Source: Terribacillus halophilus (GTDB lineage: Bacteria; Bacillota; Bacilli; Bacillales; Amphibacillaceae). Taken from it: a stretch of 64,000 bases of DNA. Every line of letters begins with the position of its first letter. Positions within the stretch are counted from its first letter, which is position 1. The stretch is taken from NCBI RefSeq assembly GCF_900162685.1, contig NZ_LT727828.1:1294723-1358722 (forward strand), read 5' to 3'. Below are positions 8,530-16,770 of this stretch, one piece after another. The translations under genes were made by a program, and so were the position numbers. Under the pieces are notes generated by a model. That model was given only the letters and a program-made list of their open reading frames with translations, was not told the origin of the DNA and made no database searches.

Positions 8530-9231
8530 ATGATTACGCTAAAGGGAGTAACTATCGCGAAAGGAAAACATTACATTCTAAATGATATCACCTGTACTAT
8601 TAAGAAAGGAGAGTTAATTGGCTTAATTGGTCCAAGTGGCTCTGGAAAAACCACGATGTTTCGTGCACTTGCCGGTATCATAAAGGTGAAATCTGGTCAG
8701 ATAAAGATAAAGGATAAAGAACAGCCAACATTAGAAGTAAGTGGATATATAGGGTATATGGCACAAAACGATGCTCTATACAGTGAATTAACAGCCGAAG
8801 AAAACTTACTTTACTTCGGGGCTCTTCACAGGCTAAAAGGGAAGGAATTAAAGGAAAGGGTAGATAAGCTGCTTCATTTTGTTGATTTATATCATGTAAG
8901 AAAACGTAAAATAGCTTTCTTCTCAGGTGGAATGAAACGCAGACTAAGTTTAGCTATTGCGCTTATACATGACCCTGATATTCTGCTTTTAGATGAACCG
9001 ACAGTTGGTATTGATCCAAAGTTGAAATTAGATTTTTGGCAAGAGTTCAAACGTCTTAAGAAAGCCGGTAAAACAATTTTACTTTCTACTCATCTAATGG
9101 ATGAAGCAGAAGTTTGTGATCGATTACTATTCATGCGAAATGGAAAGTTATCTGATGCAGGTACTCCGGAGAAATTAATTCAACATCATGGCTCTGTTGA
9201 TGTCGCTTTTTTAAAGGAGGCACAAGTATGA
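8530..9231 (+). CDS. ABC transporter ATP-binding protein (ABC-2 exporter)
   Basis: This 233-residue single nucleotide-binding domain has Walker A GPSGSGKTT (about 36-44), a Q-loop in GYMAQND, signature FSGGMKRRLSLA and Walker B ILLLDEPTVG, plus H-loop STH. The frame is open from 8302, but AAGGAAGGAGAG places the start at 8530. It powers export with the permease that follows, with which it overlaps by 4 bp (ATGA). Substrate is unknown; TetR control and an ABC-2 partner suggest drug or lipid efflux. Confidence 0.88.
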   Translation: MITLKGVTIAKGKHYILNDITCTIKKGELIGLIGPSGSGKTTMFRALAGIIKVKSGQIKIKDKEQPTLEVSGYIGYMAQNDALYSELTAEENLLYFGALHRLKGKELKERVDKLLHFVDLYHVRKRKIAFFSGGMKRRLSLAIALIHDPDILLLDEPTVGIDPKLKLDFWQEFKRLKKAGKTILLSTHLMDEAEVCDRLLFMRNGKLSDAGTPEKLIQHHGSVDVAFLKEAQV

Positions 9232-10232
9232 GGTCATTCATGATTGCAAAGCGTGTTGGTATACAGCTATTAAGAGATAAACGTACACTGCTAATGATGT
9301 TTGTAGCTCCAATACTTGTACTGTTCTTATTATATAGTGTATTGAATGCAGGGAGTGGAGAGATACAGATTGGAATTGTAGGAGATGAAGCCTTTAAAGT
9401 TGAGGGTTGGGAAAATTACAGTTCAGTTGCGTCTGCAAAAGCTGATATGAAGAAAAGAGAACTAGATGCTTTTGTAATTCCGGAAGAATTTAAAATTATT
9501 ATTGAAGGCACCGAAAATACAAAAAGAAACGCTGCTTATCATATAATAACCGACCAACTTGAACAAGAGAATTTAAACAGCAGTTCCAATACGCCTGTCC
9601 ATACAGAATATATGTACGGTGGTAAACATCTATCTGCATTTGAGGAAGTAGGACCTGCTATAATGGGCTTTTTTATCTTTCTATATGTATTCATTACTTC
9701 AGGAGTGAGCTTTTTACGAGAACGTACATTTGGTACATTAGAGCGCAGTTTAGCAACTTCTATCAGAAGATCTTACATGTTGATTGGCTATTTTTTAGGC
9801 TACTTACCCTTTGTCGCTTGTCAGGCTTTCATCATTGAAGTGTTTGTTATTTTTGTTTTAGATGTACCACTGGAAGGCAGCTTGCTACTGTTGACCTTCG
9901 TTACCTTAGTCATTGCGTGTGTTGCTCTTGCGCTAGGATTACTGTTATCTGTCTTTGCCAAAAATGAGTTTCAGCTTATACAATTCATCCCAATTCTATT
10001 AGTACCCCAAATATTATTCAGTGGATTATTTGATATAACCGGTGGCGGGCAATGGATAAATACAATAGCCAACCTAATGCCACTATCTTTCGCCACTCGT
10101 ATCTTAAATGCAATAATGTTACGTGGAGAAGATATAAATTGGATATGGAGCGACCTATTAATACTTTGCAGTTTCTTTTTGATCTTTGTTATGGCCAATT
10201 CTATTATGTTACGGAAAGAGCGACCATTTTAA
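9228..10232 (+). CDS. ABC-2 type exporter permease
   Basis: This 334-residue protein has one N-terminal transmembrane helix (about 22-40), a roughly 120-residue extracytoplasmic domain, and five C-terminal helices from about residue 143. This is the ABC-2 membrane-domain layout of YhgE/DrrB-like exporters. It overlaps the ATPase stop by 4 bp, so translation is coupled. A hairpin at 10556-10593 is the first clear terminator downstream. Confidence 0.85.
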   Translation: MRSFMIAKRVGIQLLRDKRTLLMMFVAPILVLFLLYSVLNAGSGEIQIGIVGDEAFKVEGWENYSSVASAKADMKKRELDAFVIPEEFKIIIEGTENTKRNAAYHIITDQLEQENLNSSSNTPVHTEYMYGGKHLSAFEEVGPAIMGFFIFLYVFITSGVSFLRERTFGTLERSLATSIRRSYMLIGYFLGYLPFVACQAFIIEVFVIFVLDVPLEGSLLLLTFVTLVIACVALALGLLLSVFAKNEFQLIQFIPILLVPQILFSGLFDITGGGQWINTIANLMPLSFATRILNAIMLRGEDINWIWSDLLILCSFFLIFVMANSIMLRKERPF

Positions 10233-10672
10233 GTATAGGCTTTACTTTGATATAGGGAATTAATTTTCGTATATTTGGAAATTAATACCTAAATATTCTG
10301 CTTAGAAAGGTATTTATTTATCGCGGATGTGCATGCCAGACGTTTCTCATTCTCTTTTTCAGGGATAAGAGAAGGCGGCATCAATGTATTAGTTGAGCAA
10401 GAGGATTGAGAAAAATGGCGGTGTTGTCGTACATAAAGAATTATTTAACGTTCAGATTACAGGGAACGCCATTTATGTTAACAGTTTTCAAGTTCTGTTG
10501 GGGGGTAAATAATTGTAAGATAGCTCTTCTAACTAGTCCATATAGTTTTTGATAGAGAAAAGGATCTTAGCCTTTAATGTAAGATCCTTTTCTATAACCA
10601 ATGTATCTTACTCTGAACGACACTTTAAAGCACTATCAGCATGTCTGCTCAAACTTGATGTACGGCTTCTGT
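10233..10672. other. Gene-free stretch with a possible coding remnant
   Basis: These 440 bp lie between the exporter permease and the convergent TetR gene. A plus-strand frame from about 10396 to 10511 reads protein-like (GGVVVHKELFNVQITGN and so on) and ends at TAA, but lacks a start codon and a ribosome site and is preceded by a stop. It may be the tail of a decayed gene. Nothing else is recognisable apart from the terminator at 10552-10597. Confidence 0.35.
10552..10597. terminator. Strong hairpin terminator
   Basis: AGAAAAGGATCTTA (10556-10569) pairs perfectly with TAAGATCCTTTTCT (10580-10593) around a 10-base loop. It lies between convergent transcription units. Confidence 0.8.
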
Positions 10673-11191
10673 TCACCCGCTTAGCCCTCGCTCGAAGATA
10701 CCAACCATCCTCACAAGCGATTCCTCCAGATTAACATTCATTTTAAACCCCTCGTGATATTGTAAATCTATAAATCCATGCAGCATACTGCGAAATCCGC
10801 GAATAGCATGGATTTTTTCTTTTTCCACTAATCCAGCTAAAACGGGTGTGTTGGCAAAAAGTTGTACGATTGCGTGACCTGTCTTACCTGTACCGCCACG
10901 CAGGGAAGCGGTGTATAAACCAGGATATGATATGGAGAAATCTACGTACTTCTTGGCTAATGACAAAAGCGTATTTTTGTCTTTCAAGGCTTCATACAAT
11001 TTTTGTTGCGCAATCAAGGCCATTTCTTGTTTAATCTCATCCAAGTTCTTGAAATGATTGTACAAAGATGGCGGCTTAATGGATAAGGCGCGTGCGATAT
11101 TCGCCATTGTTACAGCTTCATAGCTTTGCTGTTCTGCAATGGAAAGTGCAGCGTCTGTTATTTTGGATTGTGTAAGCTGCATTTTAGGCAT
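10673..11191 (-). CDS. TetR-family repressor, WHG-type C-terminal domain
   Basis: The protein has 172 residues. An N-terminal helix-turn-helix at about 27-53 (VTMANIARALSIKPPSLYNHF) is followed by a compact C-terminal domain of the TetR WHG class. The start ATG overlaps the stop of the upstream hydrolase gene by 8 bp, so the repressor is second in a two-gene operon. Two palindromes in the operon promoter make autoregulation likely. The inducer is unknown; the hydrolase substrate or a related lactone or ester is a reasonable guess. Confidence 0.85.
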   Translation of the reverse strand: MPKMQLTQSKITDAALSIAEQQSYEAVTMANIARALSIKPPSLYNHFKNLDEIKQEMALIAQQKLYEALKDKNTLLSLAKKYVDFSISYPGLYTASLRGGTGKTGHAIVQLFANTPVLAGLVEKEKIHAIRGFRSMLHGFIDLQYHEGFKMNVNLEESLVRMVGIFERGLSG

Positions 11192-11894
11192 GAGAATTTA
11201 ATCCTTTTCTAGCACGCTGAATGGCTTGCTGCATTTTAGGTACCGGGTTATGCAGGAGATCACCATGCCCGACAGCAAGAAGCTTTGGTTCTAGATCAAC
11301 TAATTTTTGTGCAGAAGCAATAGAAAGTTCTTTGTTCCACGTACCCCATGCAGGGAATGGAAAGCGCCAACGAATATCACCAGCAACTGCCATTCCGCCG
11401 CGCAGCTGGAAGCTGTCTCCGGCAAGAAGTACGCCGTTTCGATGGTCGAAGAAAGCAAGCATGCCTGGGGAATGTCCGGGAGCAGCAATCACTTCCAGAG
11501 AGTCGATTCGATCGCCTTCTGTTAAATATACAGTTGGCTTTGTCTGGATGTTTTTTGGAAAGCCTCCTTTTATAGGTGGTTCATTGGCTTTTAATGAAAA
11601 TTCCCCCGATAGTAATTTCCACTCTGTTTCTGCCATAAACACCTCTGCATGTGGTAAGGCTTTTTTTAATTTGTCTAATGCTCCAATGTGATCTGAATGG
11701 GCATGTGTCAGTACAATTTTACGGATAGGTTTGCCGATTGTTTCAGCGGCAGATAAGATGGATGCAGCGGAAGAAGTCATAGCTGCATCTACCAGCGTAA
11801 GGCCATCTTTTTCTTCAATCAAGTAACAATTAACAGGAAACAAACGCGGCATAAAAGTGAGCTGATAAAGATGTTCATGTTTCTGTAAACGCAC
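11184..11894 (-). CDS. Metallo-beta-lactamase-fold hydrolase
   Basis: This 236-residue protein has the MBL metal site THAHSDHIG (about 65-73), a later AGD, and a C-terminal GHGD, consistent with a dinuclear zinc hydrolase of the lactonase/glyoxalase-II superfamily. The frame reaches GTG 11903, but that codon overlaps the SD GGAG; GTG 11894, 8 bases beyond it, is the better start. No signal peptide. It shares an operon with the TetR gene downstream. Exact substrate cannot be inferred. Confidence 0.82.
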   Translation of the reverse strand: MRLQKHEHLYQLTFMPRLFPVNCYLIEEKDGLTLVDAAMTSSAASILSAAETIGKPIRKIVLTHAHSDHIGALDKLKKALPHAEVFMAETEWKLLSGEFSLKANEPPIKGGFPKNIQTKPTVYLTEGDRIDSLEVIAAPGHSPGMLAFFDHRNGVLLAGDSFQLRGGMAVAGDIRWRFPFPAWGTWNKELSIASAQKLVDLEPKLLAVGHGDLLHNPVPKMQQAIQRARKGLNSHA

Positions 11895-11907
11895 ATGTAT
11901 CACTCCA

Positions 11908-11955
11908 AACTAATAGTATTAGTTAAATAGTAAACTAATACTATTAGTTTTACAA
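11908..11955 (-). promoter_or_regulatory. Promoter with two TetR operators, MBL-tetR operon
   Basis: On the minus strand TTGTAA (complement of 11950-11955), a 17-bp spacer and TACTAT (complement of 11927-11932) form a promoter. AAACTAATA-C-TATTAGTTT (11932-11950), a perfect 19-bp palindrome, occupies the spacer. AACTAATA-G-TATTAGTT (11908-11924), a perfect 17-bp palindrome, covers the start region and reaches the ribosome site. The centres are 25 bp apart. The arrangement strongly predicts tight repression by the operon's own TetR. Confidence 0.75.
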
Positions 11956-12024
11956 GGGTTTATTTTCCAAATGGGAGAGATTTATGATACGGTGAGTATA
12001 AGCTGAATAAAAGGAGGGGAGAGA

Positions 12025-12213
12025 ATGAATAGATCCAAGTTTCAGATTTGGGGAGTTGGTTTGCTTCTTTTAGCCTCCTCATTGATGCTATTAGGAGCAA
12101 TTTCAGAAGGAGCAGTGTTCCTTATCACGGGACTTATTTTACAAGTGATTGCGATGATACTTTTAATAAAGCATTTAGGTATTAGAAGTATAAATAAGGA
12201 TGACCTTTACTAA
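12025..12213 (+). CDS. Small two-helix membrane protein
   Basis: This 62-residue protein has two hydrophobic helices (about 8-29 and 33-50) and a basic C-terminus. The SD AAGGAGGGGAGAGA is strong. It is followed 18 bp later by a paralogous gene; both share the pattern SK-F/W-x-x-WGV-x-x-LLLAS near the N-terminus and a second helix beginning around a GA/GL motif. Function unknown. Confidence 0.6.
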   Translation: MNRSKFQIWGVGLLLLASSLMLLGAISEGAVFLITGLILQVIAMILLIKHLGIRSINKDDLY

Positions 12214-12231
12214 TATATGAGGGGGGAATCG

Positions 12232-12420
12232 ATGTTTCAATCTAAGTGGCATTTGTGGGGAGTTGTATCATTGCTTTTAGCTTCAGGTTTTTTTGGATTT
12301 TCCGCATGGTTGAAACAGCCTATCCTGTTTTTGGCTGGAGCGATACTCCAAGTCATTTCAATCGTGTGTATAGTTAGAAATATGAATGATAAGAAGCCCA
12401 CAAAGCGGAAAAATTATTAA
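12232..12420 (+). CDS. Small two-helix membrane protein, paralogue of preceding gene
   Basis: This 62-residue protein has the same two-helix topology and N-terminal pattern as the gene at 12025, so the two look like a tandem duplication. The frame opens at 12217, but GAGGGGGG (12219-12226) lies after that ATG and 5 bases before ATG 12232, which decides the start. The C-terminal tail is lysine-rich. Function unknown. Confidence 0.6.
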   Translation: MFQSKWHLWGVVSLLLASGFFGFSAWLKQPILFLAGAILQVISIVCIVRNMNDKKPTKRKNY

Positions 12421-12576
12421 ATCTTCTTTCCGATCTTTAAAGAAAGTTCTCTAGCTATATCTCCTGTAGTTGCCAGAGAATTGAAAGGGGAAACAGATCA
12501 TAGCGCTTGGCGGCGGTGTTTATTTTAGAGCTTCATCAATCTGTAAGTTCCAGAGAAAACGCTGTTGCTTATCAAA

Positions 12577-12629
12577 TAAAAAGACAAGAAGCCGGTGCTT
12601 CCTCGAAAGCTTCCGACTACTTGTCTGTT
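12577..12629 (-). terminator. Terminator of the small minus-strand gene
   Basis: AGACAAGAAGCCGG and CCGACTACTTGTCT form an imperfect 14-bp stem. On the minus strand it is followed by CTTTTTATTTG. It lies just downstream of the ORF at 12643-12795. Confidence 0.6.
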
Positions 12630-12642
12630 CTAAATACATGAA

Positions 12643-12795
12643 TTACATTTCTACAATAAACCAGCGGATATGCGATGCAGTCTCAGCAGCGAGCTGCTTT
12701 TTCATCAACTCAGCTTCTTCTAATGTAGCAAACAGCTTACACATGGCGCTTCCGGCCTCTGTCAGGCAGCGAACGTTCTCTTTTTCTTCACGCAT
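12643..12795 (-). CDS. Small hypothetical protein, possibly frame-disturbed at 5' end
   Basis: This 50-residue ORF is too short for most gene callers. It reads as a soluble helical protein with FATLEEAELMKKQLAAETA and an aromatic-rich end (IRWFIVEM). A terminator follows directly. The only good SD (AGAGGG) lies 22-25 bases upstream of the in-frame ATG, abutting a different ATG in another frame whose reading stops after nine codons. A one-base indel may have separated the native start from the body. Function unknown. Confidence 0.5.
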   Translation of the reverse strand: MREEKENVRCLTEAGSAMCKLFATLEEAELMKKQLAAETASHIRWFIVEM

Positions 12796-12912
12796 GATTA
12801 TGAATGCTATGTTTCATCCCTCTTTCAACGTTTTCTAAGGTGTTTAGATGATTATATATCGAGAGGAAGTTGCTGTATAGCAGTTTTTTTGAAAATATAT
12901 GGAGTATCATAC

Positions 12913-12950
12913 TAAAAGATCCTGCGGCAGGGAAACCGCAGGATCTTTAT
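12913..12950 (-). terminator. Terminator of the DinB-like gene
   Basis: AAAGATCCTGCGG (12915-12927) and CCGCAGGATCTTT (12936-12948) form a perfect 13-bp stem directly after the minus-strand DinB stop. Confidence 0.88.
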
Positions 12951-12954
12951 AAGG

Positions 12955-13407
12955 TTAACGGAAGAAAGGAAGAGCCGTTGCTCCAACTAGCCGTGCATAA
13001 ACGAACATCTGTCCTTTGTGGTGCAGTTCATGGTCGTACATTGCTTGCACGTAGACTTCTCTCTTTCCTTGCATGCTTGGAATTTTTGCTTGGTTATCTT
13101 GGTCTAATTCTTCATCAGTAATACTATCGAAAATAGCTGCTGTCTTATCAGTGAAATCGCGAACTGCTTGACGCAATTCGTCCATTGATTGTACCTCAGG
13201 GATTTCTGGATTGTTCATATCGTCTGTTTTTACCATGTCAAGAATCATAGCGTTAGATGATGCCACGTGAAGCACTAAGTCTTTCAGTGTCATTGCATCT
13301 TCCCATGGTTTATAATCTAAATGCCCGTCTTCTATTTGGTCAAGCAGGTTAATTAGTACGTGGCGATGTTGAAGCCAGCTTTCTTTCCAGTGAGCTGTTT
13401 TAGTCAT
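12955..13407 (-). CDS. DinB-family putative metal-dependent enzyme
   Basis: This 150-residue four-helix-bundle protein of the DinB/YfiT-like family carries the three expected metal-ligand histidines: one in LVLHVASS (about residue 47) and the pair in YDHELHHKGQ (about 127-134). Family members include thiol-dependent transferases and many with no known role. SD AAAGGAG lies 8 bases before the ATG. The unit is monocistronic with its own terminator. Confidence 0.82.
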   Translation of the reverse strand: MTKTAHWKESWLQHRHVLINLLDQIEDGHLDYKPWEDAMTLKDLVLHVASSNAMILDMVKTDDMNNPEIPEVQSMDELRQAVRDFTDKTAAIFDSITDEELDQDNQAKIPSMQGKREVYVQAMYDHELHHKGQMFVYARLVGATALPFFR

Positions 13408-13515
13408 TCGTCATTCTCCTTTGTTATGTAGATAACTTCACTATAAACAAAAAGTATAGCCATTGTCATTTAAGAAGAATTGAACTTACTGGATGAGGAA
13501 CATTATATTCTCCGC

Positions 13516-14262
13516 TCATTCACAAGCATAATTATCTTTATCTCGGTCAAACTTGGGCTGATACGCCGGATGTGTGCTCGGTACGCCTGCTGGATACGTT
13601 TCTCGCAGTGCTGTACAGTTAGCAAAATCTGTCGCTTCATCTGATTGGTCTTGGTCAACATCACTTGATACATTATCTTCTTTCTCTTCGATAGAGCAGC
13701 CATTAAATCCTTTGTCTGTTGCGTAACCATTTTGACGCCACACTGCCTTATTACCATCGATAGCGGATGCCTCTGCGTCTTCAAATGAATCGAGGTATCT
13801 GGTATTGGGTGGATACACATACGCTACGCGCGCCAATCCTTCTGTTAGCAGCGTTTCTTGAACACTTTGTCCGTCTGCGTACACGTAGGCAAGCAGCCTT
13901 CCGTATTTATCTTTTCTTTGTCCTACATCAAATTCCAGTTCCAGCTTGCCATTTGTGACGAGCTCCTCATTGCGCTTAGATGCATTCTTTCCATAGGGCT
14001 GTACACATTTATTTGGTGCTTTCGTTTCCGGAGTATCAATAAGCAAATAGCGGACTGTTTCTTCTTGGCCGTTATAGTTTACTTTAATCGTATCTCCGTC
14101 AACAATACGGATCAACGAAACTTCCACTTTATCTGTTGTACCGGAAGTTGCTGTTGGGTGGTCGTTTGTTTCTGCTGCTTGATTAAGATTGACTGTCCCG
14201 CAGGCACTCAATAAGAATAATGTAGTAATCAGCCAAACTGTCAGTTGTAACGTTTGTTTCAT
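13516..14262 (-). CDS. Lipoprotein thermonuclease with C-terminal Excalibur domain
   Basis: The protein has 248 residues. A lipoprotein signal ends in the lipobox LSAC (Cys21). The staphylococcal-nuclease domain spans about 48-180 (IVDGDTIKV, RYLLIDTPE, KDKYGRLLAYV), including the catalytic Arg/Glu pair and the second Arg. A C-terminal Excalibur calcium-binding motif (DRDKDNYACE) is at the extreme end. It should be a membrane-anchored, surface-exposed Ca-dependent nuclease, like B. subtilis YncB with an added Excalibur module. Likely role is degradation of external DNA or RNA. Confidence 0.88.
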   Translation of the reverse strand: MKQTLQLTVWLITTLFLLSACGTVNLNQAAETNDHPTATSGTTDKVEVSLIRIVDGDTIKVNYNGQEETVRYLLIDTPETKAPNKCVQPYGKNASKRNEELVTNGKLELEFDVGQRKDKYGRLLAYVYADGQSVQETLLTEGLARVAYVYPPNTRYLDSFEDAEASAIDGNKAVWRQNGYATDKGFNGCSIEEKEDNVSSDVDQDQSDEATDFANCTALRETYPAGVPSTHPAYQPKFDRDKDNYACE

Positions 14263-14329
14263 GCTGTCAAAAGCTCCTTCATGCTGTTTCTATATCCATC
14301 ATACGGGCGATGGCGACAGCTTACAAGAG

Positions 14330-14366
14330 CAGAAAGCAGTGCATCAGGGCAGATGCACTGCTTTTG
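14330..14366 (-). terminator. Terminator of the aldehyde dehydrogenase gene
   Basis: AAAGCAGTGCAT (14333-14344) and ATGCACTGCTTT form a perfect 12-bp stem around 8 bases, abutting the minus-strand stop codon. Confidence 0.85.
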
Positions 14367-15845
14367 TCATTCCGGTATATAAGGTAAATCTAAAGACTTC
14401 GGCATATTGATAACATGTGTTTCCGCATATGCGAGGAGGCCTTCTTTGCCGTACTCGCGCCCGATTCCAGACTGTTTGACGCCGCCGAATGGGAAGCGAA
14501 CATCTAAGCCTTGGACAGCGGCCGTATTAATCATCGTTGTACCTGCTTGGATGCGTTTAGCAACCTTTACAGCGTGCTCCTGTTTTCCCCAGACAGAACT
14601 CGTCAATCCAAAGATGCTCTTATTGGCAAGGTGAATGGCATGCTCGTCGTCTTTAAACGGCAGAATTGGTACAGTAGGTCCGAACTGTTCTTGTTCCACA
14701 ATTGGATCGTCATAGTCTGCACCTAAAACGAGTGTTGGCTGCATAAAATAGCCCTGCTGGAAGAGGTTTTCATCCATTATTTTACCGAGTTTAATCACTT
14801 CTGCGCCTTTTTGTTTGCTATCATCGATGAGACTTTGAACAAATTCAATTTGTTTCTTATTATTGACCGCGCCGACTGTGACATTTTCGTCGAATGGATC
14901 ACCAACTCGAATCCATTTGTCAGCAGCTTCGCGATATTTTTCTATAAAAGTATCAAAAATCGTTTCATGTACATAGACGCGTTTGGCAATCATACAGATT
15001 TGACCAGCTGTTAAGAAATTGGAAACAACCAGCCTGCGCATGGCTTTTTCATCGTTCACATCAAAATCATCCAGTACAATGGCTGCATCATTTCCACCAA
15101 GCTCTAACGTCATATGCTTGATGGTATCAGCTGCTGCTTTCATAATATGCTTGGCAGTTTCTGTGCCGCCGGTGAAGGCGATTTTTGCTACTTTCGGGTT
15201 GGAAGTAAGTTCGACACCAACTTCTGCTTCACCATGTACCAAATTCAGTACGCCAGGAGGAAACTCTTCCGCGATTAGTTCGGTCACTTTGCTGACAGCA
15301 AGCGGTGCCAGCGGACTAGGCTTTAGCACCATCGTGTTACCCGCGAGCAGGGCAGGAGCAATCTTGATGGTGGAAAGGGAAATAGGGTAGTTCCAAGGCG
15401 AAATGGCGCTGATAACACCAATCGCATCTCGCGCAATAATTGTTTTACCGCTATCATGCTCGTGTTCTTCGTCTTTGAGTACTTCAGCTACATTATCACA
15501 AGCGAACTCCATCCACATAAGCGAAACGGCGATTTCGCCCTTGGCATCATATAATGCTTTCCCATGCTCGCGAGCAAGCAACTTTGCAATTTCTGGTGTC
15601 TTGTCTTTGATTTTCTGTATGGCGCGTCGCATACGTTTGATTCGGTCATCAAATGATGTGTCTCGCCATTCGGTAAAGGCTTGATCTGCTGCATCGATTG
15701 CTTGAATGGTTTCCTCTTTTGTATTAAGGGGGGAGTAGCCAACAATTTGTTCTGGGTAAGCTGGGTTTTCACGAGGGGCTTGTTTTTCTGCTTTGTGTTT
15801 TTCTCCGTTGATAATCGCATCAATTCTAATTGGCTCGGTTGCCAC
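14367..15845 (-). CDS. NAD(P)-dependent aldehyde dehydrogenase
   Basis: This 492-residue protein is normal length for the ALDH superfamily. It has the conserved SPWNYPIS, TGGTETAKH cofactor-binding segment, general base Glu in LELGGNDAA, and catalytic Cys in AGQICMIAKR. The C-terminal PFGGVKQSGIGREYG is typical of the succinate-semialdehyde/broad aldehyde group. It oxidises an aldehyde to the acid; the precise substrate is not decidable. The start is GTG after CGGAGTG. Transcribed alone, convergent to nothing and divergent from the SDR gene. Confidence 0.88.
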   Translation of the reverse strand: MATEPIRIDAIINGEKHKAEKQAPRENPAYPEQIVGYSPLNTKEETIQAIDAADQAFTEWRDTSFDDRIKRMRRAIQKIKDKTPEIAKLLAREHGKALYDAKGEIAVSLMWMEFACDNVAEVLKDEEHEHDSGKTIIARDAIGVISAISPWNYPISLSTIKIAPALLAGNTMVLKPSPLAPLAVSKVTELIAEEFPPGVLNLVHGEAEVGVELTSNPKVAKIAFTGGTETAKHIMKAAADTIKHMTLELGGNDAAIVLDDFDVNDEKAMRRLVVSNFLTAGQICMIAKRVYVHETIFDTFIEKYREAADKWIRVGDPFDENVTVGAVNNKKQIEFVQSLIDDSKQKGAEVIKLGKIMDENLFQQGYFMQPTLVLGADYDDPIVEQEQFGPTVPILPFKDDEHAIHLANKSIFGLTSSVWGKQEHAVKVAKRIQAGTTMINTAAVQGLDVRFPFGGVKQSGIGREYGKEGLLAYAETHVINMPKSLDLPYIPE

Positions 15846-15975
15846 AGATAATCACTCCGTTTCTAGTAAGGTCAGTCATACTTTACCCCAAAATAGATGC
15901 GGTAATCGTTTCAGAAAGTTATGGAAAGCAATTGGGCGGGTAAGATAACAACAGTACAAAGCTGGAGGTAGACAG

Positions 15976-16728
15976 ATGAATCTTACTGGAAATAAAATTT
16001 TAATAACAGGCGGTGCATCCGGAATCGGTTTTGCATTTACTGAACGATTCCTGCAGGCAGGAAATGACGTAATTGTTTGCGGCAGAAGAGAAAGTAAGCT
16101 GCAAGAAGCAAAGGACAGGCATCCAGAACTTATAACGCGCGTCTGTGATGTGTCTGTAGAATTAGAGCGAATCGCTCTATTGGAATGGATCAAAAAAGAA
16201 CATCCAGAGGTTAATGTTCTCGTCAATAATGCAGGTATCCAGCAGCGTTTTGCTGTTTTAGAAGCAGACACGGTAAATGACTGGTCGTATTACAGCAAAG
16301 AGATCTCCGCTAATATAGAAGGGCCATTTCATTTATCAATGCTGTTTGCGCCTTTCTTTGCTTCCAAAGGAGAAAAGGCAGCAATTTTAAATGTTACATC
16401 CGGACTAGCTTTCACGCCAATGGCAATAGCTCCTATTTATTCAGCAGCGAAGGCGGCAATGCATTCGTTTACGATGAGTCTTCGTCTGCAGTTAGCTGAC
16501 ACAGAAGTAGAAGTAATTGAAATAGCACCGCCAGCAGTCAATACCGATCTGGGAGGAGCAGGTATTCACACTTTCGGAGCACCAGTAGATGAATTTGCGG
16601 ACGGCATATTTGAAGGGCTGAAAGAGGGGCAAGAAGAAATCGGCTATGGTACATCTGCCAAGGCGCTGCGTATGTCTCGAGATGAGATTGATGAAGCCGT
16701 TAAAACTATATACAGCAGAGTGAAGTAA
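15976..16728 (+). CDS. Short-chain dehydrogenase (DltE-like SDR)
   Basis: This 250-residue classical SDR has cofactor motif TGGASGIG (about 10-17), NNAG (about 80-83), catalytic Ser in NVTSG and YSAAK (Tyr-x3-Lys, about 155-159). The N-terminal CGRRESKL suggests NADP preference. It resembles DltE-type oxidoreductases of unknown substrate, although no dlt genes are nearby. The start follows GGAGGTAGACAG. Divergent from the aldehyde dehydrogenase. Confidence 0.85.
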   Translation: MNLTGNKILITGGASGIGFAFTERFLQAGNDVIVCGRRESKLQEAKDRHPELITRVCDVSVELERIALLEWIKKEHPEVNVLVNNAGIQQRFAVLEADTVNDWSYYSKEISANIEGPFHLSMLFAPFFASKGEKAAILNVTSGLAFTPMAIAPIYSAAKAAMHSFTMSLRLQLADTEVEVIEIAPPAVNTDLGGAGIHTFGAPVDEFADGIFEGLKEGQEEIGYGTSAKALRMSRDEIDEAVKTIYSRVK

Positions 16729-16730
16729 AG

Positions 16731-16765
16731 ACAAAAGAGCTGATCGGCATGATCAGCTCTTTTTA
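16731..16765. terminator. Bidirectional terminator
   Basis: AAAAGAGCTGATC (16733-16745) and GATCAGCTCTTTTT form a 13-bp stem with a 5-base loop between the SDR gene and the convergent RsbR-like gene. Confidence 0.9.
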
Positions 16766-16770
16766 CAATG

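Noticed and set aside
12638-12838. 66-codon plus-strand frame
   Set aside because: Shadow of the better supported minus-strand small gene, which has its own terminator.
12870-13121. 83-codon plus-strand frame
   Set aside because: Antisense to the DinB-like gene and its terminator.
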